Source: Bacteroides sp.
Lineage (GTDB): Bacteria > Bacteroidota > Bacteroidia > Bacteroidales > Muribaculaceae
Direction of reading: 5' to 3'
NCBI GenBank assembly: GCA_014801585.1
Contig: JAAVDX010000021.1
Location: 20,148 to 84,147 of the forward strand
DNA: 64,000 bases
Numbering within the stretch: the first letter of the stretch is position 1; each line of letters begins with the position of its first letter. The position numbers and the translations under genes are program-made. Under the pieces are notes generated by a model. That model made no database searches. It saw only the letters and a list, made by a program, of their open reading frames with translations, and was not told the origin of the DNA. Shown one piece after another: positions 60,784 through 64,000 of the stretch.

Positions 60784-62093
60784 CACTACTGTCCACTAAA
60801 AATGGACGGGGTTAAAAATTAAATAAATTCGGTTCACAAGAACCATAGAGAACATTGACATTTTTGAAATTCGATTTGTCGAAGAGGTCTCTCAGATGAG
60901 TCTTGTCTGTAAGCGATATCCCAAGAATCTGAAGTACTTCATAGATGCTTCGCTCCAGTTTCATATCGTGCTGAACTATTGCTACAAGACAATAAGTAAT
61001 TATGGCACAATATATTTGAATCCGCACAGCATTTTCGGACGGACCCCAGAATTTCTTGATTCTAAGATGCTGCTTGATCCATTTGAAGAACAATTCCACA
61101 CTCCATCGGTTGCGGTAGAGGTCAGCAATGGTCTCAGCAGAAGCCGACAGGTTATTTGTGAGGATGATGTATCTTGTACCATCTTCCGGGTCTATACAGA
61201 TTACTTTCCGGAGTTTTTCGGGATAATCCTTTGAGCTTTTATAGACCGTAAAGTAACCGATGCAGTCGGAAACAACATTCTCAGGAAGCCTGCGTTTCCA
61301 GGTCTCGGGCTTGAATCTAACATTGGTTTTGGCTCGCACCACAAAGAACGCCTCAATGCGGTTGATGGTGTAGAGATTCTCAAAATCATTGTAGCCACGA
61401 TCAAAAATATAGTGAGCTCCTTTCTCGTATGGAATCTCAGGCATTGCCTTTGAATCGTGGAGTTTAGCAGGGGTAATATGCACGAATGCAGGGACTTGTG
61501 CCTCCACATCGTAAAGAGTGTGCATCTTGATGCCGCCCTTATGCTTACGGAATTTTGCCCATTCAAATACCGAAAGGCAGAGATCGATGGTTGTGGAATC
61601 AAAGGCATAGACGTGGCCGTCCAGCTCGAAGATTTTCTAGATTCTGCGCTTACGTGCCTCCGAAATCATGAAGAACGCAAACTCTTCGAATATGCGGTAG
61701 TCACGTTGTTCGTTGGCTTTGCTAAGATTGCTCCTCGTTACAGATTTTCCAATCCCGAGATGATAGAGTTTCCCGGCATGGGCTTCCATTGCAACGATGA
61801 GGTCACGCAGGCTCTCACGATTGGAGAGTTGGCCAAACATCAGCGTAAGTAGTTGATTCCAACAAGTATAGCTTTTCACATACTTGTCACCATTATACTT
61901 ACGTACCAAATAATTGAAGTGATTACGATCCGAGAACTGGACTAATTGGGCGAAAACGTATTTGTCTTTATTCATAATGGTCTGATTCTGACCGCAAAGA
62001 TAAAATCAAATCCGTTGACTCCAAATTTCTTCACAACAAATTGAATTTCAAAAATTTCAAAGAACTCTTATGATTTTTTAGTGGACACTAATG
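60784..62093 (-). mobile_element. IS4-family-like insertion sequence, ~1310 bp
   Basis: Terminal inverted repeats CACTACTGTCCACTAAAAA / CATTAGTGTCCACTAAAAA (17/19); flanking direct repeat ACTGGACAA (60775-60783, 62094-62102). Confidence 0.88.
60812..61975 (-). pseudogene. DDE transposase (IS4-like, DUF4372-type N-terminus) interrupted by an in-frame TAG
   Basis: ORFs 61637-61975 and 60812-61525 share one frame; across the TAG (61637-61639) it reads ...ISEARKRRI*KIFELDGHVYAFDSTTIDLCLSVFEWAKFRKHKGGIKMHTLYDVEAQ... Confidence 0.85.
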
Positions 62094-62099
62094 ACTGGA

Positions 62100-62215
62100 C
62101 AACCTTTTTAATATCGGAGAGATGAATATGTTGTGGATAATAATAATAAGCACACCAATAAGCTTGGGAGCGTTGGTGATAATTTTGATTATCGCATACC
62201 TTTAGGGGAAGAGGC
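62100..62215 (+). pseudogene. 5' remnant of a third paralogue of the 56532-57041 gene
   Basis: aatatcggagagatgaatatgttgtggata...gtgataattttgattatcgcatacctttag = NIGEMNMLWIIIISTPISLGALVIILIIAYL*. Confidence 0.85.
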
Positions 62216-62323
62216 ATATTGTGACAAAATTAAAATGTGCCTTAGCATTTCACCATTTATAGATGCCAAAGAAAAATTCACAATAAATAAATTAGATTAC
62301 TAACTTATATCAAATATTTTTTG

Positions 62324-62331
62324 TATCTTTG
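62324..62331 (+). promoter_or_regulatory. -7 element TATCTTTG upstream of ncRNA candidate
   Basis: aatattttttgTATCTTTGcagtcgcagacc. Confidence 0.55.
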
Positions 62332-62335
62332 CAGT

Positions 62336-62660
62336 CGCAGACCGCATCACAGAAGCCCCGGTCTGGGGTTAAGAGAGGTGGGATGCAACGACATAATATA
62401 AAGCGTTTACTAGGCGCTTGATTCTTGACTATCGGGAATTCTCGCAAAATTCACATTGGAGTCAAGGATGAAGCAACGGTAGATGCCCGTGGATATGTAT
62501 ATACCTGTATTTAGCACGAACTCCTGGAGGAGTTATGGCTGAATACTATAATCACATATTCAAGCGTGGGCTTCTGCGTTGCCGTCCAACTCCAATAGGC
62601 AATGCGAGAAGCCTCCGATAGTAGGACGAGCAACGGTAACAGGCACTCACGCTTTTTTTG
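62336..62660 (+). ncRNA. Candidate structured ncRNA (~320 nt), family not recognised
   Basis: Promoter-like start, several stable stems (cagaccg/cggtctg; aagcgtt/ggcgctt; attcttgact/agtcaaggat; ggcttct-gcgttgcc/ggcaatgcgagaagcc) and a closing aagcgtg/cacgctt stem followed by a T-run; no convincing ORF. Confidence 0.5.
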
Positions 62661-62708
62661 TAACTGCTCGAATTTGGAGAAGCCTATAGAGCAATCTGAC
62701 ACTTGCTT

Positions 62709-63265
62709 ATGTCACGAGGGCTAACGTATAATGTAGACATCGTAATGTGCATTGACTGCACAGGCAGTATGGGCGACCTGCTTGACACCGTCAAAAAAAT
62801 GCGCTCAAATTCTATTCTGACCTCAAAACGCGTTGCGATGCTAAGGGAAAAGAAATTTCAGACCTCCGCATTCGCGTAATTGGATTCCGAGATTTGGGTT
62901 ATGATAAGGAAAATGCCATTGTCGACAGTGGCTTCTTGTCTATACCTGAGCAAGAAGAAGAGTTCAAGTCGCTCGTAAACTCTTTTATTCCTTCGGGAGG
63001 TGGACCAGAACCAGAGTCGGGTCTTGAAGCTCTTGCAATGGCAATAAATTCTGACTGGACAAAGGGAGGCGACAAGCGTCGTCACGTTATCGTTGTGTGG
63101 TCTGACGCGTCTACCCATACCCCTGAAGAATGTGGAAGAGAAAATCCCCTCTACCCAACAGAAGCCCCTGCCAATCTTGACGAATTAACTGATTGGTCGG
63201 ATTCCTGTTGCTTTGAGGGAGTCGATCAGGCGCTAACCCGCCCCATGCCACAGTACCACATTTAG
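62709..63265 (+). pseudogene. vWA-domain protein, frameshifted at an A7 tract and apparently 3'-truncated
   Basis: MSRGLTYNVDIVMCIDCTGSMGDLLDTVKK (MIDAS DxTGSM), then the other frame NALKFYSDLKTRCDAKGKEISDLRIRVIGFRDLGYDKENAIVDSGFLSIPEQEEEFKSLVNSFIPSGGGPEPESGLEALAMAINSDWTKGGDKRRHVIVVWSDASTH. Confidence 0.82.
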
Positions 63266-63437
63266 CCGATTACAATCTCGGGAAATAGCTTATTTTAACT
63301 ATATTTTAATAAATTACACTCCCACAATCCACAATAAGTTATGAAGCGTAAAATTGAACCAAATCGAACCACGCAAGACTCTAAACTTACTTTCCAATTG
63401 AGTAAATTTGCGAACCCTAATAATAAAAACTAACAAC

Positions 63438-63851
63438 ATGAATAAAACTCTTAAAGATGCTCAACTGCTTATTAAAGCTTACAACGATGAGTATCACACA
63501 GAATTTGAACCAATGCAAAAGTATGATCTTTTTCCTGAAAATGATGAAACGTATGGTTTTAAGCAGCAATGGCCCGGAAACGGTAAAGCCGGTGTTTATC
63601 TGATCTTAGACAAAGATCAACAAGTGATTTATGTAGGCCAGACCTCTTCATTTGGCAGCCGCTTCTATCAGTATTTTAAACCGGCGGGAGATCTATGTAT
63701 CATTCGCTCATCCTTTTGGGAAGGCGCTCCTCGCTATATAGTCGCAATCCCCGTACCGAATCAAGACAAAAAATACGAACGGCTCTCCCTCGAGGAATAT
63801 CTTATCGAAAAACTTAATCCGATAGATAATACCAGAGGAAAAACAAATTGA
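63438..63851 (+). CDS. Orphan GIY-YIG nuclease-like protein
   Basis: GKAGVYLILDKDQQVIYVGQTSSFGSRFYQYF...LSLEEYLIEKLNPIDN fits the GIY-YIG core with R and E positions; TAAATTTG promoter-like element upstream. Confidence 0.72.
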   Translation: MNKTLKDAQLLIKAYNDEYHTEFEPMQKYDLFPENDETYGFKQQWPGNGKAGVYLILDKDQQVIYVGQTSSFGSRFYQYFKPAGDLCIIRSSFWEGAPRYIVAIPVPNQDKKYERLSLEEYLIEKLNPIDNTRGKTN

Positions 63852-64000
63852 GTACATAAGGAAGTTATTTAAACTTATTTTTTTATTAAGATTTTGTCAG
63901 GTTTTTGAGTGGATTTTTCTTCATGAAGAAGGAACGATGCGGGCATCGTGACTGATGAATGAAGGAAAATACGCCAAAAAGATGACGGAAGATTAATAAA

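Noticed and set aside
61637-62215. Possible TAG recoding, because two in-frame TAGs occur close together
   Set aside because: TAG is used as the normal terminator of several intact genes here (waaA, the 5704 LRR gene, ispG, the WecA-like gene), so the simpler reading is pseudogenisation.
56281-64000. An intact novel defence island
   Set aside because: Hints (RhuM, vWA fragment, GIY-YIG, IS) are present, but the region is dominated by remnants and lacks a complete multi-gene operon, so I report individual signals only.

Overview
The window looks like a Bacteroidales (Muribaculaceae-like) chromosome: promoters are of the TAnnTTTG type and the gene content fits. Bases 1 to ~56.3 kb are mostly core genes: gltX 3' end, waaA, greA, HIT, sufE, a POT transporter, rsmI-like and rsmF-like methyltransferases, mtaB, ftsX-DUF3098-uppP-truB-queA, fba, a murF-alr fusion, rubrerythrin, recO, rluD-like, ispG, lolD, cysS and tRNA-Gly(CCC). 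Interspersed are BspA-like leucine-rich-repeat surface proteins, a gingipain-like C25 peptidase and a complete Wzx/Wzy-type exopolysaccharide locus (36.5-53.0 kb). The region 56.3-64 kb is accessory and heavily rearranged. It has a split inverted duplication, an IS4-type element with a readable target duplication and an empty-site paralogue, an amber-interrupted transposase, a nested-palindrome (MITE-like) element, a RhuM/PLD-like gene with a 3' remnant of a second copy, a candidate structured ncRNA with its own promoter and terminator-like end, a frameshifted vWA gene and an orphan GIY-YIG protein. I do not see an intact, clearly novel multi-gene system. The strongest unexplained signals are the ncRNA candidate at ~62.33-62.66 kb, the two hairpin-plus-'CTAACCTTAA..ATGAAAAACACA' leader-like elements at 30.56-30.97 kb, and the nested palindrome at 59.0-59.13 kb. 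Family assignments come from recognising protein motifs by eye; no database search was run.
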